A stretch of 64,000 nucleotides of DNA from Glandiceps talaboti (lineage: Eukaryota > Hemichordata > Enteropneusta > Spengelidae): contig NC_135568.1 in NCBI RefSeq assembly GCF_964340395.1, forward strand, positions 15,834,276-15,898,275, given 5' to 3'. The notes beneath the pieces were generated by a model. That model made no database searches and was not told the DNA's origin. It saw only the letters and a list, made by a program, of their open reading frames with translations. Positions 54,180-64,000 of this stretch are shown here, piece by piece (positions within the stretch are counted from its first letter, which is position 1; each line of letters starts with the position of its first letter). The translations under genes and the position numbers were made by a program.

Positions 54180-54900
54180 TAGCAGAAAGTTTTATCGCGT
54201 AACTATCCCTCTTGAAAACTGTGTATTTGCTTTATTTCAATTTCCATCCACTCAGTGACACGGGGCGGTTTCGTCTTCCTTCGGTCTTTACATATGTAAT
54301 GAAGCCCCCATAAAGCCCTACCCGTATACCCTACCGTGGTGTATTGAGTATCGTCTCTGACTGTTTGTGTAAGAAATCTGACCATGATGAAGAGAATGGC
54401 TAAACATGTCTTAAAGTGCGAGTTTTTTTGACGTGGGAACGTGATATGGTAACTGTACTATAATGTGTCATCCACTATGTACCCGTGTTTGGCATGATGC
54501 AGTAATTTTCCAGATACAACAATGGCAACAAAAATGCAACATTTCTAAGTCTACACGTTGATTACAACATGACAGGACGTACATTATCATATGCATCAAA
54601 TTGAAAGCAATCAGACTACGCATTTTTTTTTACTGTTTTTACAAAAAAAAACTATCGTACTGGAGATATCTTACGAAGTGTACCTGCCTTCTTTATCAGT
54701 TAAAACGCCATTTTCGATCGCGGCAACAGACATGGGGAACTCCGGTAAATTGATCGGGAAACCCAATAACATTTACCGGCTATACCAGCCTTTAAAAAAC
54801 AGTGTATGTTTCGTCTTTTTCTTCGGAAGCTCATTGCCGCCTTCTAAATATCGCCACATACTTTATAAATTCAACGTGGAACTGTCTCAAACACGTTAAA
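54180..54900. repeat. Diverged relative of 31990-32750
   Basis: Shared blocks include AACTATCCCTCTTGAAAACT, GGTTTCGTCTTC, ACAACAATGGCAAC and TTATCAGTTAAAACGCCA or TTATTAGTTAAAACACCA. This is an older duplication than blocks 1 and 2. I cannot tell whether it is a transposon family or an old segmental copy. Confidence 0.6.
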
Positions 54901-56213
54901 AGTTTCATACACTTCGAGCAGTAAACTTTACAACAATGATTAAATGAGTACGATATCATGGCGGAAAAAGACGTATGCGCTGAATGCGTAAAATGAGTCT
55001 GAATGTCTAAGACGCAGATGATTAGACGCTGCATGCTACGTCATGTAGACATGATATCAACATTGGCAACAACACGTAGCGAGCTAGCTCTGTGCCGCTT
55101 GACTTGAACGAGATGTCGAGAGTAAAATAGGTAACACAAGATCAGATTCATGTAGGTGAAATTGGATATATCTTTGAATAAATGTTATTATTTACTCCAA
55201 ATTTCAATCGGTCATAAGGACCGATACGTTGTTGTAATTCTGAAAAACCGTCGGTCCGAACGGAAATCTGTTGGTCTCGGGCCGAAGGACCGGCGTTAAT
55301 TTCGCACGCTGGATATCACCGATCTCGTGCTCACCTGAACACGGATGAGATCTAAAGGACGCCGCCAGCGTTACGCCTGTGTGATGGTAATCCTTTCGGA
55401 TGTTTACACAGTATAGAAGTAGAATATGTTATTGTTAATTCTGTGCCCTTACAGAGGCTGCAATAGATGGGTATGCTCCCAAGAGAGATGTTGTGCCGAG
55501 GTCTGTGCCAGGAGTAATGATCGTACATCTATATGATCATGAAATTCCTTGTGGAAATCTAGGCAGTGCAGAGAGGGCGTAATATTATTTAACATAATGA
55601 GAAGCACAAGAAAATAACCATAGGGGGGGGGGGCAGGAAATTGATCCATTGATTCTTAAAAGTCGTCATTCAATGTTTTTTTGACATTGGAAATGAAATG
55701 AAAAAACTTTTATTTGAACTAAAGACAACGTAAAAGTTCTCTGGACATGATTGATAGTCCAATACACTACAGTCTATATTAACATTCAACCCCCGTTGAC
55801 CCCGTGGTTTCGACCAATAGAAAGCTTCATAGTTCAGTTGCTACAACATGACAATGTTCTATTTCATGTTGAAAATGTCTTTGGTACTGATGGCAGGAGA
55901 ACAATAACTAATATATAAGATTTACCGTGGCAGAAAACGACAAATCTCTTTTCTGTTTGTTGTCAAACAGTAGAGTGATATAATACAAACAGAAGAGCGA
56001 TTTCGGTAAAGATTCCACTCCGTTAATTTACCTAACACTGACGAGCTAACAATTGCATATCAAACTACGGTCGGTATTGCATGGGCCCCAATTGCAAGTG
56101 ATACTGTACATCAATACTCAAACCAGCCAATGGTTGATTTCTATGTGGGCTAGAGGTCGACAAGTGAGATCATGAATAAATTTGGCTCAGTTTTCATTGT
56201 ATCGTAACTAATA

Positions 56214-56460
56214 GGGAACGTGCAATCCAGACTGAGCATGCTCAGACGCGAAGGATATATATGGGATTATCTGAGGTTATCGAAAAATCTAATCTGGTGC
56301 TACTGGTAAAATAAACCTTCCACAATGGTCAGGGTAACTATGAATTGATTATTTGTGGTTACCAACAATGTATCAACATTGTTTACAATACTAATTGATG
56401 AGTATTTATTATCACATTTCCCACGATGCAACACTCAACATGGCGGGTTTGCAAGTTCTC
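56214..56460. mobile_element. TA-flanked MITE, family 1 (tandem unit 1)
   Basis: Copy of 23782-24027 carried by the block duplication. A second tandem copy lies at 57389-57635. Confidence 0.75.
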
Positions 56461-56472
56461 TATTACTAGTAA

Positions 56473-56712
56473 TCATGCCGATGTTAACTCGACCTCTAAC
56501 TCAGACTTATAGACTGTAGGAGTGTCACCTATGACCACCTTTTGTGATCTTCGATTCTTAGTCACAATACTTGTCAGAAGAGATGATTGATAATCTAACA
56601 TTATCACATACCTCATGGTACTGTACCGATAAGTCGAGCCGCTCCGATTGTTTTTATTTGCGTCAGCAGCCTTGCGGGAATGATATATCACAACACCTGA
56701 TAAAGCACACAT
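56473..56712 (-). CDS. Short open frame of unknown status, copy 2
   Basis: 79 residues, same as the frame at 24040-24282 apart from IV to V and two replacements (I to T, S to N). Coding status is unproven. Confidence 0.18.
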   Translation of the reverse strand: MCALSGVVIYHSRKAADANKNNRSGSTYRYSTMRYVIMLDYQSSLLTSIVTKNRRSQKVVIGDTPTVYKSELEVELTSA

Positions 56713-56895
56713 AAAGGAAAATACGACAGGCCAACGCTTTAGATATGTACCGTCAGCTTTCAGTTATTTTACCCTTATGCATGCACTATGCTATTACCAC
56801 CTTCTGAACTGTTTCTGACTGGCAAAGTTTAGAAGTCGTCGGGTACGCTTGTCCACACAAAGTGACTTAGATGCAGTTGTACTATAGGAATATCG

Positions 56896-56957
<62 letters not shown>

Positions 56958-57388
56958 GGTGGTGGCCAGTGTTCCCGCTAACTAAGGCTTATTTAATTTG
57001 CGCACTACTTGCGCAAGGTCTCCGTCTGCTCTCGCAGTCAAATTTCATGTTTTGCGCAACCTTATATCCAAGCATCAAGAATGAAACAGAAAATATGTAC
57101 AAATTTATAATTAATGATTAAGTGAAATGTTACCATAGAGTTTTATTTCTCTCTATTCAGTATCCAAGAGCGATTTCGGTAAAGATTCCACTCCGTTAAT
57201 TTACCTAACACACTGACGAGCTAACAATTGCATATCAAACTACGGTCGGTATTGCATGGGCCCCAATTGCAAGTGATACTGTACATCAATACTCAAACCA
57301 GCCAATGGTTGATTTCTATGTGGGCTAGAGGTCGACAAGTGAGATCATGAATAAATTTGGCTCAGTTTTCATTGTATCGTAACTAATA

Positions 57389-57635
57389 GGGAACGTGCAA
57401 TCCAGACTGAGCATGCTCAGACGCGAAGGATATATATGGGATTATCTGAGGTTATCGAAAAATCTAATCTGGTGCTACTGGTAAAATAAACCTTCCACAA
57501 TGGTCAGGGTAACTATGAATTGATTATTTGTGGTTACCAACAATGTATCAACATTGTTTACAATACTAATTGATGAGTATTTATTATCACATTTCCCACG
57601 ATGCAACACTCAACATGGCGGGTTTGCAAGTTCTC
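57389..57635. mobile_element. TA-flanked MITE, family 1 (tandem unit 2)
   Basis: Tandem duplicate of 56214-56460. Confidence 0.75.
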
Positions 57636-57647
57636 TATTACTAGTAA

Positions 57648-57887
57648 TCATGCCGATGTTAACTCGACCTCTAACTCAGACTTATAGACTGTAGGAGTGT
57701 CACCTATGACCACCTTTTGTGATCTTCGATTCTTAGTCACAATACTTGTCAGAAGAGATGATTGATAATCTAACATTATCACATACCTCATGGTACTGTA
57801 CCGATAAGTCGAGCCGCTCCGATTGTTTTTATTTGCGTCAGCAGCCTTGCGGGAATGATATATCACAACACCTGATAAAGCACACAT
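57648..57887 (-). CDS. Short open frame of unknown status, copy 3
   Basis: Identical at protein level to 56473-56712, made by the tandem duplication. Confidence 0.18.
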   Translation of the reverse strand: MCALSGVVIYHSRKAADANKNNRSGSTYRYSTMRYVIMLDYQSSLLTSIVTKNRRSQKVVIGDTPTVYKSELEVELTSA

Positions 57888-58082
57888 AAAGGAAAATACG
57901 ACAGGCCAACGCTTTAGATATGTACCGTCAGCTTTCAGTTATTTTACCCTTATGCATGCACTATGCTATTACCACCTTCTGAACTGTTTCTGACTGGCAA
58001 AGTTTAGAAGTCGTCGGGTACGCTTGTCCACACAAAGTGACTTAGATGCAGTTGTACTATAGGAATATCGTTGTTGTTGTTG

Positions 58083-58114
<32 letters not shown>

Positions 58115-58615
58115 GGCCAGTGTTCCCGCTAACTAAGGCTTATTTAATTTGCGCACTACTTGCGCAAGGTCTCCGTCTGCTCTCGCAGTCAAATTTCATG
58201 TTTTGCGCAACCTTATATCCAAGCATCAAGAATGAAACAGAAAATATGTACAAATTTATAATTAATGATTAAGTGAAATGTTACCATAGAGTTTTATTTC
58301 TCTCTATTCAGTATCCAAGAGCAGGTAAAAAATGTTTGCTTCATATTGCAAATAAACATATGATTTTGCTTCCGATCTTCAGCAGAAAGGGGGGTACCCC
58401 TTCCGGACCATGCATCCCCCCCGCAGCCCCACCAGCGCTGCCGCCATGTCATGATGCCACCCTTTCCATTTGCTTTCTTCTCCTTACATGTAAGTTGCTC
58501 AATCCCCCCCCCAAAAAAAAAAAAAAAATAAATAAATAAATAAATAAATAGAGGGAACACTGGTCTTGGCCATAGGCACTTTGTACAGTTGTGTATGTTC
58601 CAATGAAACTGCTTA

Positions 58616-58826
58616 GGGAGCCTTCAGTATTTACAAGGGGCCGGAGGAAATCACACATGGTCTGTTCAGAAAAACATGACCCTCCCCCATCCTCCATTTG
58701 TTAAATGTGACCCTCCCCTTTGTCCCATTTTGTTAAACATGACCCTCCCCATCCCAAGTGCATAGACTGAACGTTAATCAATATGTATACATACAAACTA
58801 AATGATTTTCTATTAGAAAGCAATAT

Positions 58827-58882
<56 letters not shown>

Positions 58883-59268
58883 GATGACTGCTACCATCAC
58901 CATAATATTTTAACAACAACATTCACGGACAGTGTGAGTGATAAGGTGAGATGGTACACTCAACAAGATGCATCGTTTTATTAAACAATTTTCTTACAAT
59001 ATATGTATTTTAATTTTTGTATTTTTGCATGTAAAGTACTCGTTAAAATAAATGTTGAGTGCTCATCTCACGTTTAAGTCTTAAAACACAAAACAAAGTC
59101 ACAATAATTGAATCTTCAATTTGGTCACAAAACTACAGATTGTAAAATGTGACCCTCCCCCAAATATTTTAATGCAAAATATGACCCTCCCCCAAGAACA
59201 AGTTTGTAAAATGTGACACCCCCCCCCCCCCGATTCCTCCGGCCCCCCTGTAAATAATGGAGGCTCCC
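58616..59268. mobile_element. PIF/Harbinger-like element, copy 2, internally deleted
   Basis: Same ends and TTA flanks as 25021-25963. A central ~0.3 kb is missing, so the left half joins directly to the (ATC)n tract (58828-58883). Confidence 0.8.
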
Positions 59269-59601
59269 TTAATACACACCCTCACACGTTACTAGTCTAA
59301 GAGTAGCAGTGACATTTGACTTCAGAGTCCTCAGAGTTATAATTAGATGTATAGGTGTGGTCTTCCAAAGGAGAAATCTCACATTGTGTACTGGATGATT
59401 CTTAGATAGCAGGGCTTTTAACTTTAATCTTGATTTTGATGAGTTGACAGCATCACCATGATGGCTTCTGGTGAGGAGGATGTGTCCCCCTCATATACAC
59501 TGAAAAAATAAGGACACGTAGAAGGTCATTTAGAGACATTGCATATCGTTGAAACTAGACATAATATATTTTTATTAAGCTTCACACTAGTTGAAAGAGA
59601 G

Positions 59602-59638
<37 letters not shown>

Positions 59639-60052
59639 AATCTTCATTGCTGTCACTTGCCTCAAACGTCACCGCATACGAAAATAATGGAATGAAGCGC
59701 AAACAACAGACTAGTACTTGTTTCGACTACCCTTGTGGTCACGTGACTGAATATACGTGTTGATTAGCATTATGGATTGGGCATACTGCAAAGTTTGAGT
59801 GAAACGTCTTGGCCAGAAATGCTGTACTGTTTATCATTGTTCAAATGAAACTACTTGGTGCATAGTTAGGGACATGGAATATCAAACTATATACATAATT
59901 TTCAGCTGCACGTAGTGAAGCTACTTACCAAGTTTGCAAATTTTTGACCGGGAAGGGATGTTAAAGTTCCATCATATGCATATAAATGTGTTCAACACAT
60001 CAGCACGTTTACGAAATTTTTGAGTAGTTCCCTCCCCGTCCATATTTCACTG

Positions 60053-60126
60053 AGTTCGGGAGGGTTATGTGCCAATAAACGAGGGGGCGTAGCCCACGAG
60101 ATTTTGGCACATAACCCTACCGAACG
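60053..60126. repeat. Hairpin upstream of unrecognised gene, copy 2
   Basis: Same stem and loop as 26727-26798, with no difference that I see in the arms. Confidence 0.85.
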
Positions 60127-60711
60127 AGTTGTCTATCTTACTTATACCAGGCATGATTGGCTCAAACGGATCTTTTCAAAATTGTGTGTAATTTGTTGCT
60201 TGCAAGTTGAGTGCTGAGCGCAACTTATAGGTCACACCCCCAAGAAAGAGTGGGTATGGCTCCATGTAACCAAAGGAAATCAAGGCTTCTGATTGGCCAA
60301 GTCGGTTTAGCCGTAGTATAAGTGAATGTAAAGCTTGTTTACGTTAACTATACCAGTATCAGAACATTTCAAACCCGTCAGATCGTGTTTGAGTTCACAC
60401 TTTCAAAGGCTCACATCTGGTCATTTGGTTTGTCTGAAAGATAAACGTAAACCTAGCAGTTTTGGTGACAGAAACGCTGATCAAGTAAGTGAGTTATAAT
60501 TATGCTATTACGTGGAAACCAAGCTTTCAGCTAACTAAGATAAACACAAACGTAAGATATTGTTATGAGGTGTTCTTATCAGCGATTCAAGTGACTTTGG
60601 TTTGATATTATTCTCACAGTAGAGTGGTGTGTCTGATGACTACCATGATCTTCCAGTGTACATTTTTTGAGACTTTCCGTGTTTACATTATCATGCGATG
60701 GAGTCTTGAAT

Positions 60712-61060
60712 GCCGCATTGGTTAGAGTCGCTGGATAGGAATCTGCATGGCACAGGTTCAAGCCCTTTTGCTGACGTTTGTTTCTGAATGGCTAAATTCC
60801 TTGGGTAAGATTTGAACCACGGTTGTGTCTCAGTCATCCCAGCTGTATAATTGGGGACCTGGTAGGATACAGGTTGCAATGTGAATGCTTGAATCTGATT
60901 CGCTGATAAAAAGGCTGCAATGGATCCCCAGGAAGTTGAGGAGGTATAAAAGGCGATTGTGCCGCTATAGATCCATGTCAGAGGTAATTTAAAATTTGTA
61001 AAGTATTTTGAGTACTAAGTGAGAAAGTGCCATATAAAAACCAACATTATTATTATTAAT
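60712..61060 (+). mobile_element. tRNA-derived SINE, copy 2
   Basis: Duplicate of the SINE at 27385-27735, with the same A and B box-like motifs and an ATT tail. Confidence 0.75.
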
Positions 61061-61326
61061 TTTGTATTAGGATTACAGGGTGATTATATTTGCATAACAA
61101 AGACACAACTTTCATCAACTTATTAGCCTGTGTAATCTATCACATCGGACAATTGTAGATTTTTAATAGTGCGTGTCTAACTTGGTACAAACTAAAAGCC
61201 TGGATTCCACGATACTTTTGTCCTTCAACACTCACAGTATTTTAATAGTACAACTTTTTTTCTGGTGTGTTTGTCAATCTGATTAAAATCTGATGTAGAT
61301 GTCGGGTAATCGTTCATTGTTATTTT

Positions 61327-61461
61327 ACCTCGGTATTTTTGCTTGAATTGACCTTCGTGATACATCTTTACGTTTTCGTCTTGATGGCATAAAGGAGGCG
61401 GCCTTCATGAGAATGATCAAGATGAAGTACGTGAACAAAAGTTTCGGTGTGTGTGCAAGTG

Positions 61462-61494
<33 letters not shown>

Positions 61495-62080
61495 CTGTGC
61501 GCGCGCGTATGTGTATGTGTTTGTGTGTCCATCCGTCCGTCCGTCCATCTGCATGATCTGTGTAAATGTGCATTAACGTTGTGTAAAGTTTTGCAGAAAA
61601 GATGATAGGTATAGTACAACTCAGAGACTTGGCCTGCTGACTCGACATTGTCAAGCCAGGTAGAGAAGTCTATAGGCTGGAAGTTAGAGAGATGGTTAGT
61701 TAGTGTCTAGTTAGTAGTTAGTGTCCAGTTAGCTAGTTAGTTAACTAGTTAGTTTGCTAGTTAGTTAGCTAGCTAGTTTGCTAGTTCTTAAACAATAAAT
61801 TAGACTACGAGTCACTGCAATTGGTTTGGATCAGATCTCCTTATACTGATATATATATATATATATATATACCTATGAAGGATAAAAATAATAGCTCTGG
61901 GTTCATTTCATTCTACATGAAATGGGTACATTATAAATATTTTGTACGTTATAATTCTCAATTGATTTTTATGGAAGCATTTCCCAGTATTAGTTACGTT
62001 TTTCTTTCAAGTTTGAGATTTCACACAAGTTGTTGTCAGTCGTTTAATGTCATTTCTTATATTCAACTCCTACACAAAAG
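61327..62080 (+). other. Extra sequence upstream of protein B
   Basis: Absent from block 2 copy 1, where the same flanks are nearly adjacent. It contains (GT)n at 61461-61495, TCCGTCCGTCCG at 61532, an AGTTAGCT/GTTAGTT tract at 61680-61785 and (AT)n at 61849-61871. It is either an insertion here or a deletion in copy 1 that left TATTTTAG directly before GAAAATAGGGATG. Confidence 0.7.
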
Positions 62081-62090
62081 GAAAATAGGG

Positions 62091-62597
62091 ATGCCATCGA
62101 ACGAGGAAAAGCAAAAGGCACAGGAAGAAATGGAGATAGAAGAGAATGAAGAGATGAAAGAGCGAGATCTGATTCGGAAGTGTGAAGATCGCATATGTAA
62201 AACAGTTGCAGCCTATCGGAGTAGTTACAGACTGATGGGACGAACAAATACAGGCTTCAACATAGCAAAAGGGGTATTCGTAAGCACGGCTTTCGCTGCT
62301 GTCATTCCAGCAGTTCCTGTCGCTGTTGCACTCGTACCAATTGCAAGTGCTATTATTGAGATTATTCAGAATGCCACAAGTCTGGCTAAGAAACGTGACA
62401 CATACAAGACTTTATACAAACAATACTATAACTTGCTTGTTTTAATACGATGTCGTGGAGCCGGTGTGGATATGACAAAATTATTGAAATATGTGGAAGC
62501 CAAAGTAAATGAAATCATTGAACAGGACATTTACAGTCCTCCTCTTGACAGATACATGACAAAGTACAAACTTGACAAGAGAGATTTGGAAACTTAA
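62091..62597 (+). CDS. Unrecognised protein B: paralogue of protein A
   Basis: From the ATG at 62091 the frame gives 168 residues. An open frame extends upstream through an (AT)n tract, but this part has no match to protein A and is probably non-coding. CEDRI, the hydrophobic core (STAFAAVIPAVPVAVALVPI, then ASAIIEIIQN), SLAKKR and DIYSPPLDRYMTKYKLD are shared with protein A. The charged N-terminus is about 20 residues shorter. Replacements concentrate between the core and the C-terminal box (for example YRQLLTLIRYR against YYNLLVLIRCR). The acceptor-like text before it is CTACACAAAAG. Function unknown. Confidence 0.68.
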   Translation: MPSNEEKQKAQEEMEIEENEEMKERDLIRKCEDRICKTVAAYRSSYRLMGRTNTGFNIAKGVFVSTAFAAVIPAVPVAVALVPIASAIIEIIQNATSLAKKRDTYKTLYKQYYNLLVLIRCRGAGVDMTKLLKYVEAKVNEIIEQDIYSPPLDRYMTKYKLDKRDLET

Positions 62598-62840
62598 GTC
62601 CGTTTCAAGTCATAAGTCAGAAGGAAACGCCTTTGCATAGAAGACATGCTCCCCCCTTTCCCCTGTCACTAATGTATGTAATTACAATTAAAAAATTCCA
62701 CTGAGGAGTGAAAATAGTTGAAGATTGGAGCAATTTTTGTACTCATTTGCCGAAGGTAATAATAGATGAAATCGAATTAAATCGAATCGTTTGAAATTTA
62801 GACCATGATGGTCAAGGTAAATATAATTATACTAAAAGAC

Positions 62841-62932
62841 AGGTGATACCTGATAATACAGGGTTAGACACTTGAATTACATGAATGAGAGGTGACACCT
62901 GATAATACAGGGTTAGACACTTGAATTACGTG
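62841..62932 (+). repeat. 49-bp minisatellite, two-unit allele
   Basis: Same unit as at 28845-29133, but only two copies. Confidence 0.93.
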
Positions 62933-63567
62933 GGTGTCTCATGTTTCGTTTCTTGAGCCGTAATGTAAATATACCTTGAATAGTGGATGTATAGACATGC
63001 TTGGATATAACAACATATATTTTGAATAAAAATGCCTTTGTTCACGGACAGGTGAAATGCAATTATGTGTTTTTTTTAGCAAGATGTCTAAAAAAAGTGT
63101 GGACGAATATAGACGAAACGTTTTGGAAAGATTCCCATTACGAGGGCATTATATTTTGGTAGAGATCCATCGTTACCATGGCAATGGAAATAAGTCAAAT
63201 TAAAATATTAAGCCTTTGTCAAAACGGAATAAATATATCTTTTGGTTTAGTTGAGGGGTGAATCCAGTGACAATTCCAGAAATGTATAGTTACCATGGCA
63301 ACTATAAATGTTACCTGTAGTGTATGTTCTATTTTCACTTTGAGAACTGCTAAGTGTTGCATATGCTCTACTGGGAGCTCTTTATTCTACAACGGTGTTT
63401 TCGTGTACAATGAATTCGAACGCAACATAAAGAAAGTCATGTATGCTTTGTTGATTTTATGAGGAGCCAACTTTTTTTACTGAGCTAATACTGTGTAGGA
63501 GGGGGAAAGGTTTAAAGTTTCAATGGGGTCAAGGTTACCTTGAATTGGGGACACGGTTATAAATATC

Positions 63568-64000
63568 GCTGTGTCTGCTGGTTATAGCTCGATCTCTAGT
63601 TGTCTGCTAGATTTGTTTACAAGGGGACGTGCAGTGATCACGTGATACAACAAGCAAAAATACGGCTGTTGGTGAAATATACACATGTGTATCTGCAGGG
63701 CTCTCGACCAATCAGAATGCGAGATTGGTGACAGGTGACGTATAATAGAATTTATATTGTATCTGTTTTACTAGTTTAAGCAAGGAATGCGTGTTTGAGC
63801 TCAAGCACGCCAAGCAGCGCGTCAGCTGTCGCGAGCGCACTAAGCGTCGATTTCGCACAATGTCTATCCGTATACTTTCCTTTTCTTTATTCATTTTTGG
63901 AGTCTTCCATATTTATATAAAGTTTTCCGAAATGTTTCAGTTTTTTAAAAGGCCAGAAAGTGTACACGTACATAGATATAATATCAATTTTAATCATCCC
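63568..64000 (+). other. Sequence after block 2 copy 2
   Basis: Unrelated to the region after block 2 copy 1. It is CpG-richer locally (CGTCAGCTGTCGCGAGCGCA near 63820). No gene is identified. Confidence 0.5.

Larger units (their letters stand above)
55995..58318 (+). repeat. 1.17-kb tandem duplication
   Basis: Units 55995-57167 and 57168-58318 are nearly identical, differing mainly in GTT/GTG repeat length. Both breakpoints fall at AAGAGC, present at the unit start (AAGAGCGATTTC) and end (CCAAGAGCAGG). Block 2 copy 1 has a single unit. Confidence 0.95.
55312..63567 (+). repeat. Segmental duplication block 2, copy 2
   Basis: Second copy of 22848-29736. The left breakpoint falls in the last ~27 bases of the LINE frame. 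Differences from copy 1 are an internal tandem duplication (55995-58318), a ~0.3-kb loss within the Harbinger-like element, an expanded (CA)n tract at 59604-59636 and ~0.75 kb extra upstream of protein B. The 49-bp minisatellite has two units where copy 1 has six. Confidence 0.93.

Noticed and set aside
61821-62090. Upstream extension of protein B to 258 residues
   Set aside because: It passes through an (AT)n tract (YIYIYIYI), has no counterpart in protein A and lies in sequence absent from the other copy.

Overview
The window is nuclear DNA of an invertebrate animal. It is AT-rich, has phase-matched GT-AG introns, many short-motif and minisatellite repeats, tRNA-derived SINEs, LINE fragments, a BEL/Pao retroelement and several small inverted-repeat (MITE-like) elements. 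The only clearly recognisable host gene is the 3' part of an LRP1-type LDL receptor-related protein. Its cytoplasmic tail is close to the vertebrate LRP1 tail, which fits a deuterostome such as a hemichordate, lancelet or echinoderm, but I cannot fix the phylum.

Bases 1-16570 (+ strand): 14 LRP1 exons in consistent splice phase encode the end of the last YWTD beta-propeller, about ten EGF-like modules, one transmembrane helix and the start of the tail with an NPTF motif. Two different 3' exons follow. Exon A (14806-14970, NPLY) and exon B (16355-16570, NPMY plus YDTL) both join exon 14 in phase 0. Exon A also carries an in-frame internal donor, so it could be a cassette exon. The introns hold several minisatellites. 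Two of them begin at a splice donor and repeat it: the 29-bp array at 7474-8310 and the exon 11 echo at 10862-11510.

Bases 17934-36612 and 55312-63567 are a mosaic of segmental duplications. Block 1 (17934-23605) recurs at 33941-36612 without a 3.03-kb middle piece. Block 2 (22848-29736) recurs at 55312-63567, where it also has an internal 1.17-kb tandem duplication and a roughly 0.75-kb extra stretch. Block 2 carries a pair of unrecognised paralogous genes (28019-28603 and 62091-62597). These encode a charged N-terminus, a long hydrophobic segment and a conserved C-terminal box. By hand count the coding regions differ about 9-10 %, while their flanks differ only 2-3 %, and most coding changes are replacements.

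Bases 30481-33563 are bounded by inverted termini next to TTAA. Bases 37035-39610 are a tandem array of ~381-bp units that decays toward its right end. Bases 40150-42100 hold hairpins, degenerate CGATA-rich repeats and a long CT tract. Bases 45450-50668 are a minus-strand BEL/Pao element with identical 215-bp LTRs. Its gag-protease-integrase frame lacks reverse transcriptase and RNase H, and a 578-bp Mutator-like element with a 9-bp target duplication splits its integrase. A 186-bp hairpin abuts its right LTR. The rest is intergenic and repeat-rich, and I see no further confident host genes there.
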